Positions 46,524 through 56,642 of a stretch of DNA of 64,000 bases are shown one piece after another. The translations under genes and the position numbers were made by a program. How positions within the stretch are numbered: position 1 is the first letter of the stretch; each line of letters begins with the position of its first letter. The stretch lies in the NCBI RefSeq assembly GCF_025128095.1, contig NZ_JAHLYT010000051.1, forward strand, positions 45,073 through 109,072, given 5' to 3'. Origin of the DNA: Synechococcus sp. CS-1328. GTDB lineage: Bacteria > Cyanobacteriota > Cyanobacteriia > PCC-6307 > Cyanobiaceae. A model generated the notes under the pieces. The model saw nothing but the letters and a program-made list of their open reading frames with translations. It did no database searches and was not told where the DNA came from.

Positions 46524-48599
46524 GTGGCCCGCGCCTACCCCCTGGAACGCGTCAGAAATATCGGTATCGCCGCCCATATCGACGCGGGCAAGACCACAAC
46601 GACCGAACGGATCCTGTTTTATTCGGGCGTCGTCCACAAGATGGGTGAGGTGCATGACGGCGCCGCTGTGACCGACTGGATGGCCCAGGAGCGGGAGCGG
46701 GGCATCACGATCACCGCGGCGGCGATTTCCACCAGTTGGAAGGATCACCGCATCAACATCATTGATACGCCCGGTCACGTGGACTTCACCATCGAGGTGG
46801 AGCGCTCCATGCGGGTGCTGGATGGTGTGATTGCGGTCTTCTGCGCAGTCGGTGGCGTTCAGCCCCAGTCGGAAACGGTGTGGCGTCAGGCGGACCGCTA
46901 CAAGGTGCCCCGCATGGTCTTCGTCAATAAGATGGACCGCACCGGCGCTGATTTTCTCAAGGTCTACGAGCAGATCAAGGATCGCCTCAAGGCCAATGCC
47001 GCCCCGATCCAGCTGCCGATCGGCGCCGAAGGCGAGTTGAGCGGCATCATCGACCTGGTGAAGAATAAGGCGTATATCTATAAAGATGACCTCGGCAAGG
47101 ACATCGAAGAGGCCGATATCCCTGCCTCCATGGCCGATGAAGTCGAGACCTGGCGCGAAAAGCTGATGGAATCGGTCGCTGAAAACGATGAGGAGCTCCT
47201 CGAAGCCTTCCTCGAGAACGGCGAACTGACTGAAGCACAGCTGAACAAAGGCATTCGCGAAGGCGTGCTCAAGCACGGCCTCGTACCGATGCTGTGTGGT
47301 TCAGCGTTCAAGAACAAGGGTGTTCAGCTGCTGCTCGACGCCGTGGTGGATTACCTGCCTGCGCCGATCGACGTTCCCCCCATTCAAGGCCTGCTGCCCG
47401 ATGGCACCGAGGCCATGCGGCCTTCGGACGACAGCGCCCCCTTCAGCGCCCTGGCCTTCAAGGTGATGGCCGATCCCTTCGGCAAACTGACGTTCATCCG
47501 CATGTATTCGGGTGTGCTCCAGAAGGGCAGCTACGTGCTCAATTCCACCAAGGACAAGAAGGAGCGCATTTCCCGTCTGATCATTCTCAAGGCCGATGAT
47601 CGTGAGGAAGTGGACGAACTTCGTGCCGGTGATCTTGGCGCCGTTCTTGGTCTGAAGGACACCACCACCGGAGACACACTCTGCGTGGAAAATGATCCGA
47701 TCATTCTAGAATCCCTCTACATCCCCGAGCCGGTGATCTCGGTGGCTGTGGAGCCCAAGACCAAGGGCGACATGGAGAAACTATCGAAGGCGTTGCAGTC
47801 TCTTTCAGAAGAAGATCCCACCTTCCGAGTTCGCACCGATCCGGAAACCAACCAGACCGTGATCGCTGGCATGGGCGAGCTCCACCTGGAAATCCTTGTG
47901 GACCGGATGCTGCGCGAATTCAAGGTGGAGGCCAACATCGGCGCCCCTCAGGTGTCCTATCGGGAAACTATCCGCGCCAGCTCCAAGGGTGAGGGCAAAT
48001 TTGCCCGCCAGACCGGTGGCAAGGGCCAGTACGGCCATGTGGTGATCGAAATGGAGCCTGGAGAGCCAGGTTCCGGTTTCGAGTTCGTCAACAAGATTGT
48101 TGGCGGCATCGTGCCGAAGGAGTACATCGGCCCTGCCGAACAGGGCATGAAGGAGACCTGCCAGTCAGGCGTGATCGCCGGCTTCCCGATGATCGATGTG
48201 CGGGTCACCATGGTCGATGGGTCCTACCATGATGTGGACTCGTCGGAAATGGCCTTCAAGATCGCCGGCTCGCTGGCCTTCAAAGACGGCGTCAAGAAGT
48301 GCAATCCCGTACTGCTTGAACCGATGATGAAGGTCGAGGTCGAAGTTCCCGAGGATTTCCTCGGCTCGATCATCGGTGACCTCTCCTCCCGCCGCGGCCA
48401 GGTGGAGGGGCAGTCCGTCGATGACGGACAGTCCAAGGTGCAGGCCAAGGTACCGTTGGCCGAGATGTTCGGCTACGCCACCCAGCTCCGATCCATGACC
48501 CAGGGTCGGGGTATCTTCTCGATGGAATTCAGCCATTACGAGGAAGTTCCTCGCAACGTGGCCGAGGCCATCATCTCCAAGAATCAGGGCAATTCCTGA
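46524..48599 (+). CDS. fusA: Elongation factor G
   Basis: EF-G (691 residues) drives translocation on the ribosome. The G domain shows [19 protein letters not shown] (G1), [10 protein letters not shown] (G2), DTPGHVDFT (G3) and [10 protein letters not shown] (G4). Domain IV/V segments include [15 protein letters not shown] and [17 protein letters not shown]. The start is GTG at 46524 ([15 protein letters not shown]) with GGAG ahead of it. It is separated from rpsG by 142 bases. Confidence 0.98.
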   Translation: MARAYPLERVRNIGIAAHIDAGKTTTTERILFYSGVVHKMGEVHDGAAVTDWMAQERERGITITAAAISTSWKDHRINIIDTPGHVDFTIEVERSMRVLDGVIAVFCAVGGVQPQSETVWRQADRYKVPRMVFVNKMDRTGADFLKVYEQIKDRLKANAAPIQLPIGAEGELSGIIDLVKNKAYIYKDDLGKDIEEADIPASMADEVETWREKLMESVAENDEELLEAFLENGELTEAQLNKGIREGVLKHGLVPMLCGSAFKNKGVQLLLDAVVDYLPAPIDVPPIQGLLPDGTEAMRPSDDSAPFSALAFKVMADPFGKLTFIRMYSGVLQKGSYVLNSTKDKKERISRLIILKADDREEVDELRAGDLGAVLGLKDTTTGDTLCVENDPIILESLYIPEPVISVAVEPKTKGDMEKLSKALQSLSEEDPTFRVRTDPETNQTVIAGMGELHLEILVDRMLREFKVEANIGAPQVSYRETIRASSKGEGKFARQTGGKGQYGHVVIEMEPGEPGSGFEFVNKIVGGIVPKEYIGPAEQGMKETCQSGVIAGFPMIDVRVTMVDGSYHDVDSSEMAFKIAGSLAFKDGVKKCNPVLLEPMMKVEVEVPEDFLGSIIGDLSSRRGQVEGQSVDDGQSKVQAKVPLAEMFGYATQLRSMTQGRGIFSMEFSHYEEVPRNVAEAIISKNQGNS

Positions 48600-48638
48600 T
48601 CTTCTCTCTACTCACTAACCCCCCGATTCTTCCCTTCC

Positions 48639-49868
48639 ATGGCTCGCGAGAAGTTCGAAAGGAACAAGCCTCACGTCAACATCGGCACCATTGGCCACGT
48701 TGACCACGGCAAAACCACCCTGACGGCTGCTATCACCAATGTGCTGGCGTCCCAGGGCATGGCCAAGGCCCAGGCCTACGACGAAATCGACGGCGCTCCC
48801 GAAGAGAAAGAGCGGGGCATCACGATCAATACAGCCCACGTTGAGTACGAAACCAACAAGCGGCACTATGCCCACGTCGACTGCCCTGGCCACGCGGATT
48901 ATGTGAAGAACATGATCACCGGTGCCGCCCAGATGGACGGCGCCATCCTGGTGGTTGCCGCCACTGACGGCCCGATGGCCCAGACCAAGGAGCACATCCT
49001 GCTGGCCAAGCAGGTGGGCGTGCCCGCCTTGGTGGTCTTCCTCAACAAGAAGGACATGGTCGACGACGAGGAGATCCTCGAACTCGTCGAACTGGAGATG
49101 CGTGAGCTGCTGAGCAGCTACGACTTCCCCGGCGATGACATCCCGATTGTGGCTGGCTCCGCCCTCAAAGCCCTGGAGTACATCCAGGGTGGCAAGAAGG
49201 CCGTGCGTGGTGAAGACGAGTGGGTCGACAAGATCCTCGATCTGATGGATGCCGTTGACGAGGCCATCCCCGAGCCCGAGCGCGAGATCGACAAGCCCTT
49301 CCTGATGGCGATCGAAGACGTGTTCTCGATCACCGGTCGTGGCACCGTGGCCACCGGCCGGATTGAGCGCGGCAAGGTGAAAGTGGGTGAAACCGTCCAG
49401 ATCGTGGGCATCCGCGACACCCGCGAGACCACCGTGACCGGGGTCGAAATGTTCCGCAAGCTGCTCGATGAGGGCATGGCAGGCGACAACGTCGGCCTGC
49501 TGCTGCGTGGCATTCAGAAGGAAGACATCGAGCGCGGCATGGTGCTCGTCAAGCCCAACTCGATCAAGCCCCACACCAAGTTCGAGGGCGAGGTGTATGT
49601 GCTCAAGAAGGAAGAGGGCGGCCGCCACACCCCCTTCTTCGCTGGCTATCGCCCGCAGTTCTACATCCGCACCACGGATGTGACCGGCCAGATCACCGCC
49701 TTCACCTCCGATGACGGGGAGAACGTGGAAATGGTCATGCCCGGCGACCGCATCAAGATGAGTGCCGAACTGATCTGCCCGGTCGCCATTGAGCAGGGCA
49801 TGCGCTTCGCCATCCGCGAAGGTGGTCGCACCATCGGTGCCGGCGTGGTCTCCAAGATCGTCGCCTGA
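48639..49868 (+). CDS. tuf: Elongation factor Tu
   Basis: EF-Tu (409 residues) delivers aminoacyl-t[18 protein letters not shown] (G1), [26 protein letters not shown] (G3) and [11 protein letters not shown] (G4) are intact. It is about 15 residues longer than E. coli EF-Tu because of an insertion after about residue 180 ([22 protein letters not shown]). The ATG follows a C/T-rich tract with no SD, 39 bases after fusA. Confidence 0.98.
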   Translation: MAREKFERNKPHVNIGTIGHVDHGKTTLTAAITNVLASQGMAKAQAYDEIDGAPEEKERGITINTAHVEYETNKRHYAHVDCPGHADYVKNMITGAAQMDGAILVVAATDGPMAQTKEHILLAKQVGVPALVVFLNKKDMVDDEEILELVELEMRELLSSYDFPGDDIPIVAGSALKALEYIQGGKKAVRGEDEWVDKILDLMDAVDEAIPEPEREIDKPFLMAIEDVFSITGRGTVATGRIERGKVKVGETVQIVGIRDTRETTVTGVEMFRKLLDEGMAGDNVGLLLRGIQKEDIERGMVLVKPNSIKPHTKFEGEVYVLKKEEGGRHTPFFAGYRPQFYIRTTDVTGQITAFTSDDGENVEMVMPGDRIKMSAELICPVAIEQGMRFAIREGGRTIGAGVVSKIVA

Positions 49869-49901
49869 GCCGGCTTGCCGCCGCTGCTGATCTAGGTTGA
49901 A

Positions 49902-49931
49902 GGGGTCGGGGCCCAAAACCCCGCCCCTTTT
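49902..49931 (+). terminator. Terminator-like hairpin between tuf and rpsJ
   Basis: GGGG-T-CGGGG (49902-49911) pairs with CCCCGCCCC (49919-49927), leaving one bulged T, around the loop CCCAAAA, and is followed by TTTT. It would reduce transcription from tuf into rpsJ. A second hairpin CCGACC/GGTCGG (49960-49977) follows in the rpsJ leader. Confidence 0.55.
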
Positions 49932-49996
49932 CGTGCACCTCGACAACCCATCCCTCCCGCCGACCCTGTCAGGTCGGTCTTCCTGCGCGCCCCTCC

Positions 49997-50317
49997 ATGT
50001 CCACTGCCATCGCCCAGCAGAAGATCCGCATCCGTCTGAAGGCCTTTGACCGCCGCATGCTGGATCTCTCCTGCGAAAAAATCATCGAAACCGCCGATCA
50101 CACCGCTGCCACGGCCATCGGTCCGATTCCCCTGCCCACCAAGCGCAAGATCTACTGCGTGCTGCGCTCGCCCCACGTGGACAAAGATTCCCGCGAGCAC
50201 TTCGAAACCCGCACCCACCGCCGCATCATCGATATCTACAGCCCCACCTCCAAAACCATCGACGCCTTGATGAAGCTGGATCTCCCCAGTGGTGTCGACA
50301 TTGAAGTCAAGCTCTGA
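49997..50317 (+). CDS. rpsJ: 30S ribosomal protein S10
   Basis: S10 (106 residues) belongs to the 30S head and, as NusE, to antitermination complexes. [69 protein letters not shown] and the C-terminal [11 protein letters not shown] are typical. In cyanobacteria rpsJ stands behind tuf, as here, not at the head of the rplC operon. Confidence 0.98.
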   Translation: MSTAIAQQKIRIRLKAFDRRMLDLSCEKIIETADHTAATAIGPIPLPTKRKIYCVLRSPHVDKDSREHFETRTHRRIIDIYSPTSKTIDALMKLDLPSGVDIEVKL

Positions 50318-50347
50318 AGCTGTCGCTTTCTCAGAGGCTTGATGACG

Positions 50348-50390
50348 CACCCCCGTTGCCGGTCCATCCGGTGGCGGGGGTGTTCTTTCT
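50348..50390 (+). terminator. Strong terminator after rpsJ
   Basis: CACCCCCGTTGCCGG (50348-50362) pairs along all 15 bases, with three G-T pairs, with CCGGTGGCGGGGGTG (50368-50382). The loop is TCCAT and TTCTTTCT follows. It closes the str operon. Confidence 0.85.
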
Positions 50391-50517
50391 AGGATCAACC
50401 ATTCTTGACCACCCCGTTGCACGCCTCTCCGCCTGTACTGAGCCCCTGCTGCGCCACCGCATCGAGCAGCCGTCCAGCTGGACCGGGGCGAGCCTTCACC
50501 TGGGCAGGAATCACGGC

Positions 50518-51237
50518 ATGACCAGCACCACGACCATCCGGGAACTGCCCTTGTTCCCCCTGCCCGATGTGGTGCTGTTCCCGCAGGAAGTACTGCCGTT
50601 GCACATCTTCGAGCCGCGTTACCGGATGCTGCTCAGCACGGTGATGGCCGAGGATCGACGCTTCGGGGTGGTGCGCTGGGATCCTCAGGAGCAGCGGATG
50701 GCGTCGGTGGGGTGCTGTGCCGAAATCCTGCACTGCCAGACCCAGCCGGACGATCGCAGCAACATCGTGACCATGGGCCAGCAGCGCTTCCGGGTGCTGG
50801 AGATCGTGCGCGAAGCCCCCTTCCGGGTGGGGCTCGTGAGCTGGATCGAGGATGAAGTCTCGAGCAGCCACGACGACCTGCAGACTCTCACCGCCGCTGT
50901 GACCCAGGCCCTGCAGGACGTGGTCGAACTGACCGGAAAGCTGGTGGGCAAGCCCGCTCAGCTGCCCAACGACCTGCCGGATCTGCCCCGGGAACTCTCG
51001 TTCTGGATCGGCTCCCATCTGGGTGGCCCCGTGGCCGACGAGCAGCAGGCCCTGCTGGAGCTCACCGACACCGGCGACCGCCTGCGGCAGGAATACGACC
51101 TTCTCGACCAGACACGCCGCCAGCTCGCCGCCCGTACCGTTCTGATGGACACCTTCCGTGATCTCTCGGACGGTGAGTCCGACGCAGAATCCGGTGGGGA
51201 TCCAGAGGATGGCTCCGAGCCTCGCGGCCAGGGCTGA
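50518..51237 (+). CDS. Lon N-terminal (substrate-binding) domain protein
   Basis: This 239-residue protein consists of the PUA-like N-terminal domain of Lon without any ATPase or protease part. The opening IRELPLFPLPDVVLFPQEVLPLHIFEPRYRMLL is characteristic. A middle part RFRVLEIVREAPFRVGLVSWIEDE and a helical C-terminal half follow, ending in an acidic, glycine-rich tail. Such stand-alone proteins are common in cyanobacteria; their role is unknown, perhaps as protease adaptors. The start MTSTTTIREL at 50518 is supported by the conserved sequence beginning directly after it. Confidence 0.87.
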   Translation: MTSTTTIRELPLFPLPDVVLFPQEVLPLHIFEPRYRMLLSTVMAEDRRFGVVRWDPQEQRMASVGCCAEILHCQTQPDDRSNIVTMGQQRFRVLEIVREAPFRVGLVSWIEDEVSSSHDDLQTLTAAVTQALQDVVELTGKLVGKPAQLPNDLPDLPRELSFWIGSHLGGPVADEQQALLELTDTGDRLRQEYDLLDQTRRQLAARTVLMDTFRDLSDGESDAESGGDPEDGSEPRGQG

Positions 51238-51240
51238 ACC

Positions 51241-52194
51241 ATGGCGAACCTGACCCTGCCCCTCGTGGGGACAGCCCTGCTGGCCGGTGGCCTGGTCGGG
51301 GCGGTCTGGCTGTGGCAGCGCCAACGGCGCAGCTTCTCCAGCACCGCCAGCGTGGCGGCGGCCTACGACCGCTGGACCGAAGACCAGCTGCTGGAGCGCC
51401 TCTGGGGCGAGCATGTGCACCTGGGCCACTACGGCACTCCGCCGCGCCGCTGCGACTTCCGCGCTGCCAAGGCCAGCTTCGTGCATGAGCTGGTGCGCTG
51501 GAGCGGCCTCGATCAGCTGCCGCCGGGCAGTCGGGTGCTCGACGTGGGCTGTGGCATCGGAGGCAGCGCCCGCATCCTGGCCCGCGACTATGGCTTCAAC
51601 GTGCTGGGCATCAGCATCAGCCCCGCCCAGATCGCTCGTGCCCAGGCCCTCACGCCAGCCGAACTCACCTGCAGCTTCGCGGTGATGGACGCCCTGGCCC
51701 TCGATCTGGAGCCCGCCAGCTTCGATGCCGTGTGGAGCGTGGAGGCCGGTCCGCACATGCCTGACAAGCAGCGCTACGCCGATGAGCTGTTGCGGGTGCT
51801 GAAACCGGCGGGCCTGCTGGCAGTGGCGGACTGGAACCGGCGCGACCCGGCCGATGGGCACCTGAACCGAGTGGAGCGTTGGGTGATGCGCCAGTTGCTC
51901 GAGCAATGGGCCCACCCGGAGTTCGCCAGCATCCGCTCGCTGCAGCACAACCTGGAAACAAGCCCCTGGGGCGGTGGCATCCAGATCAGCACCGGCGATT
52001 GGAGCAACCAGACCCAACCCTCCTGGATCGAGTCGATCCTCGAGGGTGTGCGCCGGCCCGGGGCCGTGCTGGGCCTCGGCCCCGGCGCCGCCCTGCAGGG
52101 CCTGAGGGAAACGCCGACCCTGCTGCTGATGGACTGGGCCTTCCGCACCGGAATGATGCAGTTCGGAGTGTTCCGCGGCCGGAAAGGCGACTAG
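51241..52194 (+). CDS. MPBQ/MSBQ methyltransferase (plastoquinone/tocopherol synthesis)
   Basis: This 317-residue protein closely resembles Synechocystis Sll0418, which methylates 2-methyl-6-phytyl- and solanesyl-benzoquinol on the way to tocopherol and plastoquinone. An N-terminal membrane anchor (residues about 4-25) is followed by ENTRY-like WTEDQLLERLWGEHVHLGHYG, the SAM motif VLDVGCGIGGSARILARDYGFNVLGISISPAQ and VWSVEAGPHMPDK. It starts 3 bases after the Lon-domain gene. Its stop overlaps, in a CTAG palindrome, the stop of the convergent pheA. Tocopherol methyltransferase is a related alternative, but the length and anchor fit MPBQ-MT. Confidence 0.87.
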   Translation: MANLTLPLVGTALLAGGLVGAVWLWQRQRRSFSSTASVAAAYDRWTEDQLLERLWGEHVHLGHYGTPPRRCDFRAAKASFVHELVRWSGLDQLPPGSRVLDVGCGIGGSARILARDYGFNVLGISISPAQIARAQALTPAELTCSFAVMDALALDLEPASFDAVWSVEAGPHMPDKQRYADELLRVLKPAGLLAVADWNRRDPADGHLNRVERWVMRQLLEQWAHPEFASIRSLQHNLETSPWGGGIQISTGDWSNQTQPSWIESILEGVRRPGAVLGLGPGAALQGLRETPTLLLMDWAFRTGMMQFGVFRGRKGD

Positions 52195-53108
52195 GCGACC
52201 TCTGCGTTGGCGGGAGTCGCCGCTGCAGCAGAGTCCGCTGCATCCGCTTCGGCCAGGTTGGTGATCGGATAGGCCCCGAACAGCATGACGTGCTCACACA
52301 GGGGCCGCAGGCGGTCTAGCGAGCGCTCGAGCCGGGCAGTGGCGTCGGTGGGATCCGACGCGATGAACTCCAGATCGACAAAGAAGATGTATTCCCCCAT
52401 CTCCCGTTTGGATGGGCGCGATTCGATCCGGCTCATGTTGAGCCCCTCCGCAGCGAAGCACTGCAGGGCCTCCAGCAGCGCGCCGGGGCGATTGGCCTGC
52501 AACGAGAAGGCGAGGCTGGCCAGCGCACCGACCCGGGCGCGGGGGCCGCGGCGCAACAGCAGAAAGCGGGTGCAGTTGCCCGGCACATCGTTGATCGGGT
52601 AGGCCAGCACCTCCAGACCGTGTTCGGCGGCGGCCTCCCGCGACGCAATGGCGCCGCGGAAGCGGCTGCCGGCCACCAGCCGGGCCGCCTCGGCGGTTGA
52701 GCTGGTGGGCAACTGCACGGCTGCAGGCAGCTGGGCCGCGAGCCACTGACCGCACTGGGCCAGGGCCTGGGGGTGGGAGAGCACTTCGCTGATGTCGGCC
52801 AGGCTGCCGCTGCCCATCAGGGCGTGGCGGATGGGCAGCACCAGCGCCCGGGCAATGGTGAGATCGGGATGCTCCCACAGCGCATCCAGGCAGGTGGTGA
52901 CGCCACCTTCCACCGAGTTTTCCACCGGCACCACCGCCGCCTCACAGTCCCCATCGGCCAGAGCCCGGATCACGGCACGGATCTCCCGCTGCGGCACCAG
53001 CTGGGGATCGGCGATCTCCTCCAGACGCGCCAAATGCCCGGCCGCCTGTTCGCCGTAGGTGCCCGTCGGGCCAAGGAAGGCAAGGCGCATGGACTCGGGA
53101 CTGCTCAC
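52191..53108 (-). CDS. pheA: Prephenate dehydratase
   Basis: This 305-residue enzyme converts prephenate to phenylpyruvate for phenylalanine. The catalytic domain shows LAFLGPTGTYGEQAA, VPVENSVEGGVTTCLD and the catalytic TRF motif in GNCTRFLLLRR. The ACT regulatory domain from about residue 195 has ESRPSKREMGEYIFFVDLE, which suggests feedback control by phenylalanine. There is no chorismate mutase domain. It is convergent with the MPBQ methyltransferase and divergent from the next gene. Confidence 0.94.
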   Translation of the reverse strand: MSSPESMRLAFLGPTGTYGEQAAGHLARLEEIADPQLVPQREIRAVIRALADGDCEAAVVPVENSVEGGVTTCLDALWEHPDLTIARALVLPIRHALMGSGSLADISEVLSHPQALAQCGQWLAAQLPAAVQLPTSSTAEAARLVAGSRFRGAIASREAAAEHGLEVLAYPINDVPGNCTRFLLLRRGPRARVGALASLAFSLQANRPGALLEALQCFAAEGLNMSRIESRPSKREMGEYIFFVDLEFIASDPTDATARLERSLDRLRPLCEHVMLFGAYPITNLAEADAADSAAAATPANAEVA

Positions 53109-53147
53109 GGTGGACCGATAAGATCATGCCGCGTCGGCCTGCCGGCC

Positions 53148-53672
53148 ATGCCCGTGGCCTTCAGCGCCAGCCAGTCGCTGAAACTTTCCCTGCCCGCCGA
53201 GGACTGCGATCGGGTCGGGCTGCTGCCTCCCTACCTCGACGATGAGGAGCGCGTCATCGGCGCCCTGCTCGATCCCAGTCAGCTGGAGCGATTGGAGGCG
53301 GGCCGCTACCGCTACGCCGTCACCCGGCTGCAGGTGTTCCAACTGCAGATTCAGCCGGTGGTGGAGCTGCAGGTGCGGCGCCAGCCTGGCCGGATCGAGC
53401 TCAACGCCATCGACTGCGAACTGGAGGGCCTGGGTCTGATCGACGACTTCCAGCTGACCCTGCAGTCGTGGCTGGAGGCTGCGGATACCGGTCTGGAGGG
53501 GGAGGCCACCCTGGCGGTGACCGTGAGCCAGCCACCGCTGCTGAAGCTGATCCCCACCAAGGTGCTCGAAGCGACCGGTCACTCGGTGCTCAGCCGCATC
53601 CTGCTGGGCATCAGAACCCGGGTGGGGCAGCAGCTGCTGGGGGACTTCCGGGACTGGTGCACGCAGGTTTGA
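53148..53672 (+). CDS. DUF1997-like conserved protein
   Basis: This 174-residue protein resembles the DUF1997 family of cyanobacteria and plastids, judged from the layout [60 protein letters not shown] compressed as a single N-terminal domain and the C-terminal [19 protein letters not shown]. No catalytic motif or membrane segment is visible; function is unknown. The start [10 protein letters not shown] at 53148 lies 39 bases from the pheA start. Its 3' end overlaps rnhB by 62 bases tail to tail. Confidence 0.72.
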   Translation: MPVAFSASQSLKLSLPAEDCDRVGLLPPYLDDEERVIGALLDPSQLERLEAGRYRYAVTRLQVFQLQIQPVVELQVRRQPGRIELNAIDCELEGLGLIDDFQLTLQSWLEAADTGLEGEATLAVTVSQPPLLKLIPTKVLEATGHSVLSRILLGIRTRVGQQLLGDFRDWCTQV

Positions 53673-54264
53673 GAAAACTGCGGCGGTGCAGTGCGGTGGG
53701 GCCCAGCCGCTGCAGCGCCTCGCGATGTTGGGCCGTGCCATAGCCCCGGTGCCGTTCGAGGCCATAGCCGGGGAACTGCAGGGCCAGCCGTTCGAGCAGG
53801 GCATCGCGGCACTGCTTGGCGAGCACGCTCGCCGCCGAGATGGCCGGGCAGCGGGCATCGCCGCCCACCAAAGCGCGCTGCTCACCGGACCAGCCCCGCA
53901 GGGGCAAGTTGCCATCCACGAGCACAAGCTGGGGCGGCCTGGGCAGGCGTTGCAGAGCGCGGTGCATCGCCCGCTCCGTGGCCGGCCGGATGCCATACCG
54001 ATCAATCTCGGCAGCGCTGGCCTGACCGATCGCCCAGGTGAACGCCTCGGCCTCGATCAGCGGCACCAGGGCAGCGCGGCGGCGGGCCGTGAGCTTCTTG
54101 CTGTCGGTGAGCCCCGCCGAGACCAGGGAGTGGGACGCCTGGGCAGACAGGATCACCGCCGAGGCGAACACCGGACCGAACAGACAGCCGCGACCCACTT
54201 CGTCCATTCCAGCGCAGAGCAGCGGATCACGCTCCTGCCAGGACTCGAGCGGCGGCGGCACCAT
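53611..54264 (-). CDS. rnhB: Ribonuclease HII
   Basis: RNase HII (217 residues) removes RNA primers and misincorporated ribonucleotides. The catalytic acidic residues lie in [23 protein letters not shown] (DEVGRG), LVDGNLPL and the downstream [17 protein letters not shown]. The start [10 protein letters not shown] at 54264 lies 10 bases after the rne stop; earlier in-frame starts would lie inside rne. The rne-rnhB pair is a known cyanobacterial operon. The 3' end overlaps the convergent gene by 62 bases. Confidence 0.92.
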   Translation of the reverse strand: MVPPPLESWQERDPLLCAGMDEVGRGCLFGPVFASAVILSAQASHSLVSAGLTDSKKLTARRRAALVPLIEAEAFTWAIGQASAAEIDRYGIRPATERAMHRALQRLPRPPQLVLVDGNLPLRGWSGEQRALVGGDARCPAISAASVLAKQCRDALLERLALQFPGYGLERHRGYGTAQHREALQRLGPTALHRRSFLKPACTSPGSPPAAAAPPGF

Positions 54265-54274
54265 GACACCGAAC

Positions 54275-56335
54275 TCAACCGCTGGCAGAGGAGCGGCGGC
54301 GGCGGCGGCGGGGCTCGCCATTGTCCTCGGGTTCTGCAGCCGCTTCGGCGGGAACCTCCGCGGCAATCGCCACGGCCACGACCAAGGGCTCGGCGACGGC
54401 CGCTGACGAGCGGCTGCGACTGCGGCGAGGCGCCGCATGGCTGGCCGCGGGATGGCTGGGCACGGTCACCGTGACCACGTCTTCGGGACCCTGATCAACG
54501 GGCAGGGGCGTAATCGCCACTGGGGCCGGTCCGATCGGCGCGAACTCACTGAGCATCGATCCCCCAACCGCCTGGGTGGCAAGAGGAGTGGCCTCAGCGT
54601 GGGTGCGGCCGTTGCTGCCGACGTCTCCACCGCGACCACGGCGGCGACGGCGCGGGCCGGAGGCCGCCATCTGCTGGCGGGCCTCCTCCAGCACCAGCTC
54701 GGGATCCACACCTGGACGGGCGATCCGCACCACGACGTTGTCGGAAGCAGGGGGCGCATCCAGCAGCAGGGAGGGATTGAGGCCCATCCAGCCGTATACG
54801 AGCTCCTGATCCGGCTCCATGGGCACCACCACCACCTGGGGCTCCTGGCGCCGCGGGCCGGACTCGGTCGCCGGAGTCGGGATGGCAGCAGGAGCCTCGG
54901 CAGGCGCAGCGCCCTCGGAGCCGTCCTCGATGGCGCTGGGGAAGGTGGTCAACTCAGGCAGCTCACTGCCAGAACCAGCACGACCGCCCCGGCCTCCACG
55001 CCGCCTGCGGCCACTGCCACTGGCCTCCGCGGCGCCGGGACTGGCCACCTCTGCTCGGGCCGATGCCGCCGAACGCACCAGACCGGTCATCGTGGCCAGG
55101 GGCTGAAGCGTGTCCTGGCCGGGCAGTACCGCCACGTGGCCGAGACCGCCACAGCTGGGGCAGGCGCGACCGAACAGCTCGTAAAGATTCTGGCCCTGCC
55201 GTTTGCGGGTGAGCTCCACCAGACCCAGCTCGGTGAGCTGGGCAATCTGGGGGCGGGCCGCATCGTGGCGCACCGCATCGGTGAAGTACTCGAGCAGCTG
55301 CAGCTGATCGCGGCGCGAGTCCATATCGATGAAGTCGATGATCACGACGCCACCGATGTTGCGCAGCTTCAGCTGACGGGCGATTTCAACCGCCGCCTCA
55401 CAATTGGTCCACAGCACCGTTTCCCGGGCGTTGGCGGAGCGGGTGAAGGAACCGGAGTTCACATCGATCACGGTGAGAGCCTCGGTGGGCTCGATGATCA
55501 CGTAGCCGCCCGAGGGCAGATCGACCCGGGGCTTGAGTGCATCGCGGATCGCCGCATTGACGCGGAAGTGCTCCAGGATCTCGCTGGGCTCCTGGTGAAA
55601 TTCGACCAGGAGATTGGCCTGATCCGCGCCGAGGAAGGCATTGACCCGTTCCACCGCTGCGTGGGTGTCGACCACCACCCGCACCACCTCAGGCGTGTAG
55701 AGATCGCGCAGCACCCGATGGACGAAATCCTCATCCCGGTTGAGCAGGGTGGGCGGACTGGCCGTCTCGGCAGCCTGCTGGATGCCTTCCCACTGGCGCA
55801 GCAGGGATTCGAGATCGTCGATCAGCAGATCTTCGCTGACGCCCTCAGCTTCGGTGCGGATCAGCAGGCCGGCTCCCGGGGGCTTGATCAAGACGCCGAG
55901 AGCCCGCAGGCGGTTGCGCTCGTTCTCGCCATTGATCCGGCGGGAGATGTTCACCCCCTGACCGTGGGGCTGGAGCACCAGAAAACGCCCCGGCAGGGTG
56001 AGGTTGCCGGTCAGGCGAGGGCCTTTGGTGCCGGTGGGTTCCTTCATCACCTGCACCAGCACGGTCTGGCGCGGCGCCAGCAGCTCAGTGATGCCGGCAG
56101 CCCCTTTGCGGAGCCGGAGGGGCCCGAGATCGGTGACGTGAATGAAGCCGTTCTTTTCGCTTTCGCCGATGTTGACAAAAGCGGCGTCGATCCCGGGCAG
56201 CACGTTTTCAACGGTGCCGAGATAGACGTCGCCAATCTGGTAGCGGCCCTGGGCCACGACCAGTTCATCAACACGCTCGTCGTTGAGAACCGCGGCGATC
56301 CGCAGGTGCTCGGCAATGACGATCTGCTGGGGCAT
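54275..56335 (-). CDS. rne: Ribonuclease E/G
   Basis: RNase E (686 residues) is the main endonuclease of cyanobacterial RNA turnover. The catalytic half begins [27 protein letters not shown], has the S1-domain segment [23 protein letters not shown], the DNase I-like active-site part [16 protein letters not shown] and the zinc-link CPSCGG. The C-terminal 250 residues are low-complexity. The very end [11 protein letters not shown] contains the arginine-rich nonapeptide shown in Anabaena to bind PNPase. The start [10 protein letters not shown] at 56335 follows a leader of about 300 bases. Confidence 0.95.
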   Translation of the reverse strand: MPQQIVIAEHLRIAAVLNDERVDELVVAQGRYQIGDVYLGTVENVLPGIDAAFVNIGESEKNGFIHVTDLGPLRLRKGAAGITELLAPRQTVLVQVMKEPTGTKGPRLTGNLTLPGRFLVLQPHGQGVNISRRINGENERNRLRALGVLIKPPGAGLLIRTEAEGVSEDLLIDDLESLLRQWEGIQQAAETASPPTLLNRDEDFVHRVLRDLYTPEVVRVVVDTHAAVERVNAFLGADQANLLVEFHQEPSEILEHFRVNAAIRDALKPRVDLPSGGYVIIEPTEALTVIDVNSGSFTRSANARETVLWTNCEAAVEIARQLKLRNIGGVVIIDFIDMDSRRDQLQLLEYFTDAVRHDAARPQIAQLTELGLVELTRKRQGQNLYELFGRACPSCGGLGHVAVLPGQDTLQPLATMTGLVRSAASARAEVASPGAAEASGSGRRRRGGRGGRAGSGSELPELTTFPSAIEDGSEGAAPAEAPAAIPTPATESGPRRQEPQVVVVPMEPDQELVYGWMGLNPSLLLDAPPASDNVVVRIARPGVDPELVLEEARQQMAASGPRRRRRGRGGDVGSNGRTHAEATPLATQAVGGSMLSEFAPIGPAPVAITPLPVDQGPEDVVTVTVPSHPAASHAAPRRSRSRSSAAVAEPLVVAVAIAAEVPAEAAAEPEDNGEPRRRRRRSSASG

Positions 56336-56642
56336 GGAAAAATTCTGGGCGCGAAAGAGCGCCGCCAAAGGTGGATCGACCCGCCCCTCAGAGGACCCTG
56401 CGAGGCGATAGCGCGTGCATCAGCACGCCGGTGGAACTGTCAGCGGAACGGCAAGCCTGCGACAGCCCATCCGGAAGTAATTGAAGACGCAGACGCGCTG
56501 CGTCAGACAAACCGCGGAGGAACGTCCGGGGAAGTGGGTCGCCAGAGAAGCGACTTGTTCGAAGAAACGTTCTGGCGGCGGAATGCTCGATCCGACCGTC
56601 GTTGGAAAGACCGGCGAACTTTTCTGCCGTCCTGTAGGCAAA
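56336..56642 (-). promoter_or_regulatory. rne leader region
   Basis: This 307-base gap lies between the stop of the radical SAM gene and rne, and should contain the rne promoter and a long 5' UTR. Hairpins include GACGCAG/CTGCGTC (56486-56504), and AATTTTTCC directly precedes the ATG. RNase E autoregulates by cleaving its own leader in E. coli and Synechocystis; the U-rich site near the start is a candidate, but this is inference. Confidence 0.5.
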
